DNA of 62,000 nt from Mesostigma viride. Taxonomy: Eukaryota > Streptophyta > Mesostigmatophyceae > Mesostigmatales > Mesostigmataceae. The first letter of the stretch is position 1, and each line of letters opens with the position of its first letter. Under the pieces are notes generated by a model. It made no database searches. It was not told the DNA's origin and worked only from the letters and a program-made list of their open reading frames with translations. Where the stretch lies: contig RPFO01000310.1 in the NCBI GenBank assembly GCA_009746045.1, positions 628,234-690,233 of the forward strand, written 5' to 3'. The translations under genes and the position numbers were made by a program. Below, piece after piece: positions 1 through 11,246 of this stretch.

Positions 1-220
1 CTCCGTTTCCGCCGGCACCATGCCAGAAATGGCCCATTTCTGGCATGGTCTGGACCTGCACCCCTGCATGGTTCTCTATATACCGGCCCACAATGCGAGC
101 AAACCGCTTGCGCGCCTGAATCATAACGTATTCGACAACAATAAATTGAACAGGTATGGTGGCGAGAGCACGCAGCCCTGCCACACGTACGTGAGCATAA
201 GTCCTCAGTACATTTAAGTG
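1..220. other. No recognised feature
   Basis: I see no recognisable coding region or repeat here. A 65-codon open frame runs through most of the stretch and ends where the GGATG satellite begins, but it resembles nothing I know and is no longer than chance would give. Confidence 0.4.
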
Positions 221-590
221 GGATGGGATGGGATGGGATGGGATGGGATGGGATGGGATGGGATGGGGTGGGATGGGATGGGATGGGATGGGATGGGATG
301 GGATGGGATGGGATGGGATGGGATGGGATGGGATGGGATGGGATGGGATGGGATGGGATGGGATGGGATGGGATGGGATGGGATGGGATGGGATGGGATG
401 GGATGGGATGGGATGGGATGGGATGGGATGGGATGGGATGGGATGGGATGGGATGGGATGGGATGGGATGGGATGGGATGGGATGGGATGGGATGGGATG
501 GGATGGGATGGGATGGGATGGGATGGGATGGGATGGGATGGGATGGGATGGGATGGGATGGGATGGGATGGGATGGGATGGGATGGGATG
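221..590. repeat. GGATG pentanucleotide satellite, about 74 copies
   Basis: Uninterrupted GGATG tandem array (CATCC on the other strand), with one variant unit (GGGTG) at about 266-270. A 5-bp unit without stop codons leaves several frames open on both strands, so the long open frames across it are artefacts. The G-triplet spacing could allow G-quadruplex folding on the plus strand. Confidence 0.98.
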
Positions 591-1180
591 GCCAGGATAT
601 GGGATGGGCCATATGGATGGAGCTAGTAGCTATCTAAGACCTAGTTACGGGTTTGTGCCGGGCATGCACCACGGCCCGAATCACTGTTGTGAATGCCATA
701 TTCGGTCACACGTGGAGCCCCCACTGGCTTGGGGCCGGGTGGTCTCCTTCATGACTACCTGCCACCTATCCTTGCGAAATGCGAACCATCTCAGCTCGAT
801 CCAGATGATAGACATGCCAGCGGGCTGCCCTGGCGTGAGCCCATTGCAGCGACGTACGTGGGTAACACATATCCATGCCTATAGCCTATCCCGGAAAGTC
901 CACAGCCTGGTGCGTGGCGCCCCGGCCATGCTCGGCCCGGGGCACGCCACGTGAGAACAAAATGCCCAGTTTGGGCGGGCTTGGTGCCTGCTGAGCTATC
1001 CAGAGTGTCGCCACCTGGTCTGTGCGTGCGAGGTGCCCGGCGATGCCCACTGCCCATGCAGGCGCCTGTGCCTAATTATATGGGAAGCATGTGGTAAATC
1101 AGGATACAAATATCCTCATGGCTACTGTGCAAGCTAAATGGAATATTGAGCGCACTACGTAGCATCTTGGTGACCGTGCC
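591..1180. other. Unannotated stretch with one hairpin
   Basis: No gene or mobile element is recognised. The only structure I see is a GC-rich imperfect inverted repeat at 914-950: GTGGCGCCCCGG pairs with CCGGGGCACGCCAC apart from a two-base bulge. Open frames here are short and look random. Confidence 0.4.
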
Positions 1181-1259
1181 ATCGAGCTGAAGCACCAGCT
1201 CCTGCGTGCAGCTTCCAGGATAGGTGCTGAAGCTAAGGTCCATTGGAGTGCCTTCCTAC

Positions 1260-2760
1260 TGGTCAGAGAAACAAGTTTATTACACAATAAGTGTGTGCAG
1301 GCTTTAACAGTTGATCCTACACCCTCAAAATCATTGTACAAGTCATTGTCAAGTTAGGCCAGTACGTTCACCATGCTGGGGCCCAGCACATGCGCATGCC
1401 CCCTTGTTGGTCCAATCTTGTCCCACATCACCATCTCTGGCCGCCCAGGCCGTTTCTAGCCCTGGTGGTAGGAACGCAACCACTACTAGCTTGTCCAATG
1501 CTGGGCTCTTGTTGGCATGATGATGCCCCCCCTCCCGCCCCCGTGTGGCCGCTACGGTTTCCCGGCGGACGCAGGGCGGAGCCACATGCATGCGTTCCCC
1601 TTCTTAGAGGGGCGCTTCCCAGTCACTGCTGCCGCTTTAGGACTTATGCCACCTGGGAACGTCTCCAGCTCACCCAATTAAGTGACCCAACCACCATCAC
1701 CAGCCCACCGGCAAAGCCGCTGGGATTTCCCGAGGGTAGAGCCACTGCCACCGGCTCTATTACCCCCCATCGTGGTGATAATAATGATGGCTGCGGACCT
1801 CCTAGCACGTACCAAGGCTCACCATCGCCATGGTGTCACAAGCCTTGGCGCAGCCGCAGCCGAGTGGAGCTTTATTATGACCAGTATATAATGCATTTTC
1901 TTAAAACAAAGCCCGACCGCACTGCCGGGTTCCATACGCACCCCCACTCGAGGGGGGTGCATGAAAACGGCAAAGGCAAAGCGGAGACCGCCGCCTTCGC
2001 GAGGGGAAAATTTTTTTCCAGGCTAATTGCCAGGCACTGTAGCATTTCTTAATCAGATTTTTATAAGTGCGCATGAATACCCACGGTTTACCGCAGCTGG
2101 CCACCTCTCCCTTATCGCCAAGGGCAGAAGGGGCCTGCTCGCCGGAGCGCCGAGAGGGTATACAGGGCGCCTGCCGACCTCCCCATGCGGACAGGACCCC
2201 CCCGACCCACGGCAGCCGCTGCCATTGGTGCACCCCCCTCCGCCTCTGGTTTCTTTTGACCCCCATCTTTATGAAAAACGCCCTGCTTCCCCCGTGCACG
2301 CCGCTACAGGGATGAAAAATCCCTGGCGGACACTTTACCCGAGGGCAAATCTAGCGCTTCCTTCAGGGCTCGTCACCTCGCGCTGTCCTTTCGCAGGGCT
2401 CTCCGCCAAAACCCGCCTTCTCTACTAAAAACCGCCTTCCCTATTTATTGACTTTCGAAATTCAAGTCACTACGGGCTCCCAACCAACTGGAGCCCGGCC
2501 GGCGCCCCCCAGCGCCATATGGGGGAACACCCTAGGACCAGCACTTCAACCCTTCACCAATATTTCGAACAACAGCGGGTCACCTCTCCGTAACACGGGG
2601 AGGCTCGCAGCGTCGACTTACATTGGGCGTAGCAGCCATAGTGGCTGCAAAGCGGCCCCCCTAGCGGCCAGCCCGCCTTTCCTCACATTGGAAAGTTGCG
2701 AGCTGCAAAAGGGCCTCCCTACGTTCACCACACCACCGGCTAAGTACGGTGTGAAAATGG
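1260..2760. repeat. Dispersed repeat family, copy 1
   Basis: Several blocks here recur in the same order at 16850-18860. Examples are CATGCTGGGGCCCAGCAC (near 1374 and 17047), a block around GTGGCCGCTACGG (near 1547 and 17920), GGCTGGGATTTCCC-like sequence (near 1718 and 18045), and a GGCCTCCCTACGT block (near 2711 and 18747). The copies are diverged and rearranged. Open frames (for example 1390-2052) are not preserved between them, so I treat this as a degraded transposable element of unknown class. The boundaries are approximate. Confidence 0.55.
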
Positions 2761-2899
2761 AAAACAAAGCACATGTCTCAAGGCGCGCGCCCCCCTCAAT
2801 CAAGGCCGGCCACGGTTGCCAGTAGGCACTAGTACCGGCGCACCGCCGGCCCCCTTCTCTCTAGTCCTAGATAACAACAAGCACCTTACATGGTGTAGG

Positions 2900-3290
2900 T
2901 GACGTACGGTAGAGCTATGCTACAGGCGGCAGATCGGCCCCCTTTGAGCCCGCCGCAACATAACTATAAAATGAGCAGATAGCTCAAAAAGTCTCGGCTC
3001 CACTGATAGGTCATGATCGTCAGGATGACGACCTTGAAGAGGTCGCGTTTGACAGTCTGGGGCACGCAGGGCTGGCTTGCTCAATTCTGGTTCTGCTGGC
3101 CACCCATGCACGCGATGTAGTGCGTCCCAGTAGTATCGAGAGCAAGCCCGCAGCTGCCGCAGGACGCACCCGCCGTGATGAGAGGTTGCGGGGCGCAAAC
3201 AGCTGGTGCATGGCGGAGGGCGATATCGATGGCGTAAAGGGCCGGAACCAGCGTGAACAAATGGTGGTGGAATAAACATAGTCATGCACG
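2900..3290 (-). pseudogene. LINE remnant, region C-terminal to reverse transcriptase
   Basis: On the minus strand, one frame near 3060-2990 reads DLFKVVILTIMTY. This matches the MLFKVLVLTVLTYGAEAW segment downstream of the reverse transcriptase in the LINE at 5338-8520. Surrounding frames are broken by shifts and stops. It may be the 3' part of the same decayed minus-strand LINE whose reverse-transcriptase remnant lies at 4246-4625. Confidence 0.55.
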
Positions 3291-3294
3291 TTTC

Positions 3295-3960
3295 ATGCTT
3301 ACCTCTCATTTCCATGTTCAAAACTCCACTCTAGGATGCTTATTTTAGTCCCCCATGCAACAACTGTCAACTGGTGACTCAAACCAGTCACAAGTTATTT
3401 TCAGTAGCATTATCTTGTGGGTCCCTGCATGGGTGAAACAAGAGACGTAATTGCTTGGAGGTAGTGCTTGGGTACAGTTGCAGTCCCCCCTGACATATTA
3501 GGGTGAAATCCAAGGTATACATACTCCATCAATCATCATGCATTATAAGGTTGTGAAGCCCGTACTCGAGGCCCGTGCGTAGTCGTCTCCAAGCATATCC
3601 GGCAGGGAGCTGAAGTGGTTAAATGGCAAGTATTGTTGGTGGCAAAGAGGTTGGAATACGTGTTGACTAGCATACATGTTTGCCCATATTCCATGCTTAC
3701 CTCTGTATTCCATGTTCAAAACTTCACTAGGATGCTTATTTTAGCCTTCCGAAAACTCGTGACTCAAAGTAGTCACGACTCACGAGTTATTTTTTTGCAC
3801 GGGCAGCTGCATGATGGGTCCCTGGGGCAGTTACAATTTTTAGTGTTCGTATCCCATCCTAACTAAAAAATCTATCTACAAAACCAACCCCAGGCTCAAC
3901 TCATTGAGGAAAGGGGTCTATATATCATCCATTATAAGGGTGTCACCGCGCACTCTCACC
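3295..3960. repeat. Diverged tandem duplication, unit about 400 bp
   Basis: Two successive copies (about 3295-3690 and 3692-3960) share CATGCTTACCTCT, CCATGTTCAAAAC, GGATGCTTATTTTAG, a GTGACTCAAA..AGTCAC..AGTTATTTT block, GGGTCCCTG and a CATTATAAGG motif, in the same order. They differ by many substitutions and indels. No coding potential was recognised. The following 280 bases (3960-4245) hold nothing I recognise apart from C- and G-runs. Confidence 0.65.
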
Positions 3961-4245
3961 ATACCCCCCTGAGGGAAGGGGGGGGGGCTTTTTATAGAGC
4001 AGGGGGGCCTAGCACTGGGACCACCCACTATCTATACCCCCAGGTGGGCCCTAATAAGGCTATGCTTGGTTCCTAGTATGGTCCAGAAAAAATAATTGGG
4101 CTGAATGGGGGCACTTGTGGCGTACTGTGCAACTCGTGACTCATTCTAGGCACGAGTCAAAGACGGTAGAGAGGTTAAGTTGGCTGGCGGCCCCCATCCA
4201 CCGTGCTCATTCGTGACCACTAGACCAGGTTCACGGTGAGCGGTG

Positions 4246-4625
4246 CTAGCGGAGCCTAGCCGACCCATAACATATAGTCCACCTCAATGATGAACAGGTA
4301 TGTGGTGACCGGACACAGCCTTGTAATAAACAGGCATATCTGCAGTGGGCATGGCGGGGTGGTGTTGTATCGAGGGCGCACCGAGGTGGTGGACCCCTCG
4401 TACAGCGTGCGGATGACAGCATGCACGTCAGCGTCGGCAAGGACATTCCACAGAGCATCCCAGCAGCGGTCGGCGTTGTTAAGGGCACAGCCAAATCTAA
4501 TTGTTTCAGGCAGCATAGCCTGCGCAGCTAGATTAACCACAGGGGACGCAGACTTGCCCCTGGTTACCGACACCATCAAGCACAAGCGCCTGGGCCTGAC
4601 CGTCCTGTTATTCGCAGCTAAGGTT
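4246..4625 (-). pseudogene. LINE reverse-transcriptase remnant
   Basis: Translated on the minus strand, 4585-4256 reads WDALWNVLADADVHAV, then IRTLYEGSTTSVRP and TTPPCPLQ, then LFIIEVDY. This follows the reverse-transcriptase segment of the intact LINE at 5338-8520 (WEALWAILALDRVPPAF, IRRLYEGSQAVVRT, LFIIVVDH). The QGCVLSP motif is damaged and no complete frame survives. The same remnant type recurs in the spacers of units B (27950-28540) and C (44560-45130), which marks this as the spacer of unit A. A CACTA-like element interrupts it at 4626. Confidence 0.7.
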
Positions 4626-4639
4626 CACTAGGAAGTCGG
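4626..4639 (+). repeat. Left terminal inverted repeat
   Basis: CACTAGGAAGTCGG, an exact inverse of 12878-12891. It begins with the CACTA signature. Confidence 0.8.
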
Positions 4640-4664
4640 AAAAAATTCGTCCTGATATTTCTTG

Positions 4665-5010
4665 ATATCGTCCTGAGTTTTTTTTGAGAAATCCTGAGAA
4701 ATCCTGAGAAATCCTGAGATATCTTGAGATTGTCTTGAGATCGTCTTGAGATTTCCTGAGATTTTTCCTGAGATTGCCCTGATTTTTCCTGATTTTTTTC
4801 GACTTCACAAAATCTGGTAAGTGCACACCTCGGGTCCTGAGATTTCTGGTGAAAAACTCAGGTCTTGAGATTTTGACTTTGTAGTGAAAATCTCAGGACA
4901 AAATCTCAGGACAATCTCAGGACAAAATCAGGACAAAAAAACGAGTAGAATCTCAAGAAAATCTCAGGACAAAAAAACGAGTAGAATCTCAAGAAAATCA
5001 AGAACATGCA
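4665..5010. repeat. Left subterminal repeats
   Basis: From about 4665 to 4800 the stretch holds repeated TCCTGAG/TCTTGAG motifs in plus orientation. From about 4880 to 5005 it holds the inverse motif CTCAGGA and CTCAAGA. A block of about 36 bp is also directly repeated near 4930-4995. In CACTA elements such clustered subterminal motifs are transposase binding sites. That role is inferred here from position and arrangement. Confidence 0.7.
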
Positions 5011-5324
5011 CAGGCGAATTCTCCAGCCATTCTGGGACAAAAAAATGGTGTTATCAGGGACCAACAGAAATACGACAATGCAAGATGATTACAACAGGGG
5101 CATGACTCACAATCAGTGCATTTATTACATTGATAAATATTATTTAAAAAATCTTTTATTCATAGGCAAAAAAAAAATCACAACAAAAAGAGGATTGTTT
5201 CTTCATCGTTTGGCAGATCTTGTAGATCATTTGGTTCTTCATATACTCTGCCAAACTGTGCTTCGTTGCACATTTACCTGCACGCATAAACCAGGAAGGG
5301 GGAAAAAAGGCATTAAACAGGACC
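5011..5324. other. Internal CACTA-like sequence, no gene recognised
   Basis: AT-rich sequence between the left subterminal repeats and the LINE insertion. Open frames up to 108 codons exist but resemble nothing I know. The bases at 5325-5337 are the left copy of the LINE target-site duplication. Confidence 0.4.
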
Positions 5325-5337
5325 ATGATTAGAAACG
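5325..5337 (+). repeat. LINE target-site duplication, left copy
   Basis: ATGATTAGAAACG, identical to 8521-8533. The perfect 13-bp match fixes both ends of the LINE insertion. Confidence 0.85.
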
Positions 5338-8300
5338 GGAGGCGTCCAGGAACACCGTCGCACGGTGCCACTTGGCCTGGTGAGCACTGCTCGCTTGGCG
5401 GGTGGCTGGCGGTTTTACTTCGCTGGCAGCGGTACGCCTGGCCAAGGTGGTGTTGGTCTTTTGTGTTCGCCGCTAGCAGTTGCTAGCCTCAGCACGCTTA
5501 AGTTTCTAACCCCACGCCTTATGGTAGCACATTTCACCTCTGTCGAGGGGCGGTCTAAACACCACCTCACGGTGGGGGTGGGCTATGCACCCCACAGTGG
5601 TCTAACTGATTCGGCCCGTGAGGAGTTCTTCGAATCCTTGCATGACCTTGAGAGGGTCACCCCAGCCCGCCACTTTTTGGTTATGCTGCTCGACGCCAAT
5701 GCCACGCTCCCCGTGGGCACTGCTGGCAGCCGCTTTGCGCCTGCTGACACTACTGCTAACGACAACACTCCCCTGTTTTCTGCCTTTTTGCGGGATAGCG
5801 GGATGGTTGCTGTCAACTGCCACTTCCAACGTCCCTCACAGGACTTGGTCACTTTTCGTGGTCCTAACGGCCGTCAGGCCTGTTTGGACTACGTGGTGGT
5901 ACGGCAGTCCAGGTGCACCTCGGTCCTGGACACCCGAGTGTTTGACACGCCGACGGTGTGCTCTGACCACCGGTTGGTGCGCGCGACCCTTCGGCTCCGG
6001 TTCCACGTCCCCGCGCGCCGCGCCCCAGTGGTCCGCCCTGACTGGTCTGCTCTACGTCCGGTCAAGGGAGATCCTGAGGACTGGACGGACGCCGAGCACG
6101 AGCGGAACTGGTGCCGACGGAAGTACCTGTCGGCCCTGGACGCCCGGGCGGACGTCGACGAGCTGGACAATGGTGCCCCCAACGCAGCCATTTTTGCGGG
6201 CTTCGCGGCCCGTGCCCCGTTGCTGGCGGCCCGGCACCTGCCGGTCATGCCCCGCCGCCGCCCCGGCCCGCTCTACCGCCAGGACCCCAAGGTCTTGGCC
6301 GCCCGGCACCGCCTCAAGCGTAACCGGGATCCGCTGCAGAAACCACTGCTCCAGGCCGCCCTTGTGGAGGCCTACGAGCACGCTCAGGACGCGGAGGCGG
6401 CCCAGTGCATCGCGGATGCCAAGGCCTGCCAGGCTCGCAACCAGGGCAAGGACATGTGGTACCACCTCGACCGGCTCGGCGGACGGCGGCAGCGCACCCC
6501 GGTGGAGCACACGGGGGACGGCACGGCGCCGGTAAGCCTTGACCGCTGGTTGGCCCACAATGTTTCTTTGACCGGTGGGGCTCGCGCCCCCCCTCCGCCG
6601 CTTCACCCTGAGACGGCCGCCCGCCTCGGGGTCGCCGGACCCCCGCCGCCGCCAGCGCCCCCCTCCTCGGCCGCGGACTACCAAGTCCCCGCCTTGAAGG
6701 AGGGCTGCCTTGCCACCAACGACGTCGTCCACCCCTTCACTTTGGAGGAATTGGACGGCGCCCTTGCTCGCCTGCGGTACGATGCGGCGGTCGGTGCCGA
6801 CCACCTTTCTGCTGAGCTGCTGAAGACCCCTGATCTGGCGGTTAGGGATCTTCTGCTGGCGTTCTGCAACCGTGTCCTGCTCTCTGACGAGCCTCCGCCT
6901 GCTGAGTGGCAGACGGCCATCCGCGTCATGCTGTACAAGAAGGGCTCTGCTGCTGACCCCGGTAACTACCGGGGTGTCTGCCTCCAGAGCGCCGCGCTGA
7001 AGGTCTTCATGCGCATGATGCTGCACAGGCTCCGCGCCGCGCTGGACCCACACCTGGGTGAGTCTCAGATGGGTTTCCGTCGTGGTCGTAACACTGTCAT
7101 GGCTGTGTTTGTCGCGCGCCGGTTGATGGAGGAGGTGCGTCGACTTCCCCCTGACAGTTTGCCGCTGGTCTTCATTTTTGTTGACTATATCAAGGCCTTT
7201 GACACGGTTCTCTGGGAGGCTCTTTGGGCCATCCTAGCTCTGGATCGGGTACCACCTGCGTTTATTGCTGCCATTCGCCGTCTGTATGAGGGTTCACAGG
7301 CAGTAGTGCGGACTGCGGAGGGCACCACTCCACCATTCCCCCTTCACCACGGGGTGTGGCAAGGTTGTGTCCTGTCCCCATACCTGTTCATTATTGTCGT
7401 GGATCACGTCATGCGCCGGGCACGTGCGCGCTTTACTGCTCTTAAGGGGTTCGAGCCAGGCTTGGACATCCTTAACGTGAAAGAGCACGGCGGGGTTAGA
7501 CCTGGTTACCGCCTTGCCGACCTGATTTATGCGGATGATACCACCCTCATCGAGAGCCCCGAGCACATTCAGACCTGGCTGGACTGCCTGGGCCTGGAGG
7601 CGCGGGCGGTGGGGCTGGAGATTAGTGTCAAAACTGAGGCGATGGTGATAGGCGCATCCAGTAAACCACCGCTGCCGCGCCTGCTCGACGGGACGGAGGT
7701 CCCGTTCCGCGACCGCTTCAAGCTGCTGGGGAGCTGGCTTCCTGACACCGCCGACGATGTGGACACCCGCATCGGCCTTGCCTGGGCCAAGCTCCGTTCG
7801 CTCACACCCTACTGGCGCTCGAAGGGCCTTAACGGGCACCGCAAGCGCATGCTCTTCAAGGTCCTCGTCCTCACGGTGCTCACGTATGGCGCCGAGGCGT
7901 GGACCCTCCCCCCAAGCTGGCAGCTCGGCTCGACGGCACAGTTTACAGGATGCTCCGGCAGGTCCTTAATGTAGGTTTTTCCGAGCGTCCGTCATCAGAG
8001 TCTCTGTATCATGGCATGCCTCGTGTTTCGGACGAGATTAGACAGCGTAGGATAGCATTTGTAGGACACCTTGCACGCACCAGCCAGGTCGACACCACCC
8101 TTGGTCTGGCCGGCCCCCAGCGGCTTGGACAGCCAGGGCGGCACATTCTGACCTGGCCTGGCCCCAAGGACATTCCCAAAAGGGTAGGGAAACCTGTCAC
8201 CAACTATGTTCAGATGCTGCTGGACGACCTCGTGGTCCCAGCCCAGTTTGAGCACCGCATCCACTCTCTCTCCCCTCTTTGGACTGCCATGCAGGACAAG

Positions 8301-8390
8301 GAGCGGTGGAAGAAGATTGTCAAGGCACACACGCCCGACCCTGTGGGCAAGCCACCTCCCCCCAAGCGGAGGAGGCGTTTTGATGAGTAG
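5338..8390 (+). pseudogene. LINE ORF2-like endonuclease/reverse transcriptase, frameshifted
   Basis: The frame opens at the truncation point with GVQEHRRT, which carries the catalytic QE of an exonuclease-endonuclease-phosphatase domain. VMLLDAN, GRQACLDYVVV and VCSDHRL follow near codons 105, 175 and 200 (numbered from 5365). The reverse transcriptase spans about codons 520-760: motif A FVDYIKAFD (Asp607), WQGCVLSPYLF, and motif C YADD (Asp724 and Asp725). All three catalytic aspartates are present. The frame breaks in a six-C run at 7908-7913. One more C would rejoin AWTLPPK to the downstream frame (to 8390), which carries the usual tail with RQRRIAFVGHLAR and a basic C-terminus. The copy is therefore inactive by truncation and frameshift but otherwise well preserved, so fairly recent. 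The break could also be a sequencing error in the C run. Confidence 0.9.
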
Positions 8391-8520
8391 TGCAGTTCGG
8401 ATTTTCTAGATAGAGTTAGGATAGTTCGATCACGCGGCTTCCTCCACCCCATCCATCATGAAATATGTGCTACATGACCTCCCCACGGAGGCATGTTATA
8501 ATTTAATTTAATTTTTTTTA
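5338..8520 (+). mobile_element. 5'-truncated non-LTR retrotransposon (LINE)
   Basis: A 3,183-bp insertion bounded by perfect 13-bp target-site duplications. It carries an endonuclease/reverse-transcriptase frame and ends in an AT-rich tail (TTTAATTTAATTTTTTTTA). The coding frame is already open at the first base, and the front of the endonuclease domain is missing. This is the usual result of incomplete target-primed reverse transcription. It lies inside the CACTA-like element, so it inserted later. Confidence 0.9.
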
Positions 8521-8533
8521 ATGATTAGAAACG
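8521..8533 (+). repeat. LINE target-site duplication, right copy
   Basis: ATGATTAGAAACG, directly after the AT-rich tail of the LINE. Confidence 0.85.
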
Positions 8534-10750
8534 CTGGGCTGCAGCATGTGCACATGTACACCTAACCAGACCAAAGGCATAGCAAACAACATCATGCTCG
8601 GCATAAAAAAAGATACTTCTGACTGGTACAAAACATTGAAAGGGTGACCCAAGTGAAAGCCTAGCACCGCCATTATTGAGATGTGCAAGACCAAGAAACC
8701 ACGACATTGCATATGACCGATGCATTGAAAAAGGGAAAACACGTTTATTAACTGTGAAGCTCCAGGGTAACTAGACTAAATTTCTTCAGGGCAAGGGACT
8801 AATTGAATTCAGCAAGCAAGCGTACATGCGCGCAAGGACGAGAGTGGCTAAATAAGGAAGCAAGGGCGTAACAAAGGAAGCAAGGGACTGATTAGATTCA
8901 GCAAGCAAGCAATTGCAAGCATGCAAGGAAGAGGGGCTAACAAAGGAAGCAAGGGCCTAACAAAGGAATCAGGGGACTGATTCCATTCAGCAAGTGGTCA
9001 AGCATGCAGGGAAGGAACGGCCTAACCAAGTAGGCAAGGTCATATCAAAGGAAGCAAGGCATTAATTAAATTCAGCAAGCATGCGAGGAAGAGTGGCTTA
9101 CAAAGGAAGCATGGGACTAAGAAAGGAAGCAAGGGACTAATTACATTCAGGAAGCACGCATGCAAGGAAGCAAGGGAATAAAGCAAGGAACTAATCAAAT
9201 TCAGCAAGCGGCTAAACAACCAAGCAAGGGCCTAATCAAGGAAGAAAGCAACCACGCAAAGAAGCAAGCAAGCACGCAAAGACGGAAACAAGCATGCAAG
9301 GAAGCAAGGGGTTTATCGAACTCAGCAAGCAAGCATGCAAGGAAGCAAGGAGCAAGTGAGGGACCAAGGGACTAATCAACTTTATGACACTTACCACGCA
9401 GAAGGGACAACCTCATGACCGCGGAGAAGATAACATTCCGTCCCTCCTGTTGCGATTGCAAAGGGGAGAAAGAATAGTAGTGATGTAAGGAATGAATTCC
9501 AGTGCAAAATTAGGAAAATACCTTCAATAACAAAGCTAGTAAGTAGGCAAGGTAATTAAAAAGTAGGTAGCAAACTGATGACAACATGCACATACTCACG
9601 CATGGACCAACCAAGTTAGTATCTAATCTACTATGTGGCTTATGAGGAAGCACCATGAAACATTTGACCTTACTGGCTTCATCAGAACACGTCTAGATGC
9701 TTTTCCTTTGCAAAGATAGTCGCAATTGACGCTTGGGGCTTGCATGGGATTCAGGTCTGCATGGACGTGCTTTGACAACAAACGGGCATGTACGCACAAA
9801 AATGCCCAAGGACGGTACTTCATGATGGTCATCTTCATGAACTTGACCACGCATGTAAGAGGACAAGAAATCAAGTATTCAGAGTTCATGCTATACTAAG
9901 AAACCAGCTTTTGCTCAGAATGCCGCTTTTGCGGTCTATGGGCCTTCCAATGCAACCTGCCAAGCAATTCTCATAAGTATCCTTGCTCAGCTACGCAGTT
10001 GCTCATTTTCCCGGCTCCATTCCTCTTCGATCACAGCCTGTCCATGACGGCCTTGTAGGTTTTGGATAGCTCCAGAATCTCGCTCTGTTTATTCTCCGTT
10101 ACTTATGTCACTCACATGTCGTCGCTACTAGAACCGCTTCTAGTGCGGTTCTCGCTGCCACCCCTGCTGCCACACCTGCAGCGCTTGTTATTCGGTGGTT
10201 GCATTCATTGGTTACGTATGGAAATCGGTTGCCCCATCGCTCGAGCTAGCGTGTATGTGCCCTCACTGCCCGCTAGCCCCAGCACTGACTTGACTGCGAA
10301 CAACGGCTAGGGCTACGTCAGACGCGTTTTTTTGAATTTGCGCAAAAAAAAAGATTGCGACTAGGTCACATCCGTAGCCAGCGGCAGGCGGAATGTCTCG
10401 AGTGATTCCAGCCAAGCGATCTTCCGTATTGTCATGACATCTTACCTTTCCACTGGTTACTACTTGTCTCAAAGCCTTTTAGAACGGTCGGAGCCGCAAA
10501 CTGCCGATAAATTTACAGGTACAGTAACTAGTATTCACCAATGAAAGCCACAGGCATTTAAAAAACCGCCGTCCTGCCAGACCCTAGAAAACGCTTGGTC
10601 CTGCCTTTGCCGGACAACCATTGGAGCAGGTTATAAAGTGCGACAACGATTTCTGATTGTTGGCTGACAGACTGACAGCCGACAATTATTAACGCAAAGT
10701 CACTAAAGCAATTAGGCAGTGAGAACATTCTACAAAAGAGCTCTTAGTTC
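8534..10750. other. Internal CACTA-like sequence without a recognised gene
   Basis: Apart from the GCAAGG-type repeats at 8800-9375, I see no coding region here. A small perfect hairpin, AGAACCGC-TTCTAGT-GCGGTTCT, lies at 10130-10152. Open frames on both strands near 9623-9976 overlap each other and match nothing I know. Introns could hide an old transposase gene, but I cannot show one. Confidence 0.35.
8800..9375. repeat. Degenerate GCAAG/GGAAGCAAGG minisatellite
   Basis: The stretch is dominated by imperfect repeats of AAGGAAGCAAGGG and ATTCAGCAAGCAAGCATGC, with higher-order periods of roughly 50-80 bp that include ACTAATTA-like spacers. It is heavily diverged, so it is old. The open frame at 9160-9375 simply reads the repeat. 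Confidence 0.75.
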
Positions 10751-10754
10751 GGGC

Positions 10755-10764
10755 TTTATATAAG
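10755..10764 (+). promoter_or_regulatory. Candidate TATA box for the frame at 11247
   Basis: TTTATATAAG lies in a moderately AT-rich stretch about 480 bp upstream of the reading frame at 11247-12304. The distance would require a long or spliced leader. This is a weak prediction from one motif. Confidence 0.25.
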
Positions 10765-11025
10765 TAGTACCTGCCTGTTAAAAATTGGAACAAGGATACG
10801 GTTCCGGCATCCGTTTATTCCGAAGCCGGTACGGGCAAGGCTAGGGAACCGGCGTGGGAATAAACTGAACTGAACATAACTGAAATAAAGGCCGTTATGA
10901 TGCCGTGAAATAGCCGCATGACGACAGTGCCGTTCCAAACTTTCAACTTCGCGCCCTACCTCTCTTAACCGTTACCTGGTAGACCGTTGGTCCAACGAGC
11001 GAAAAATTTAGAAAGGTTGCGATTA

Positions 11026-11146
11026 GGCAACGCGACCTTGCACCTAGCCGCACCCATGAACGCCTTCAGCAGCCATGGTAGGCAACACAACCCTGCACCT
11101 AGCCGCACCATTCCATAAACGCCTTCATCAGCCATGTTAGGCCGGA
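11026..11146 (+). repeat. Short direct duplication, about 60 bp
   Basis: Two adjacent copies share TAGGCAACRCRACC, TGCACCTAGCCGCACC, AACGCCTTCA and AGCCATG, with small differences between them. The function is unknown. Confidence 0.6.
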
Positions 11147-11246
11147 ATAGACACGGCATTTCCACTTTGGGTCTCGCACTAGTCAAGTCACTTGCTCAGA
11201 TAGAAAGCAATGGATCACGCAAAACCAGGAGCCACGCCTCCCCACG

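Noticed and set aside
214-954. Open frames of up to 243 codons across 214-954 on both strands
   Set aside because: They simply read the GGATG satellite (repeated MGWDG or PIPSH) and its random flanks.
1390-2052. 220-codon frame as a gene
   Set aside because: The homologous repeat copy at 16850-18860 does not keep this frame, and no domain is visible.
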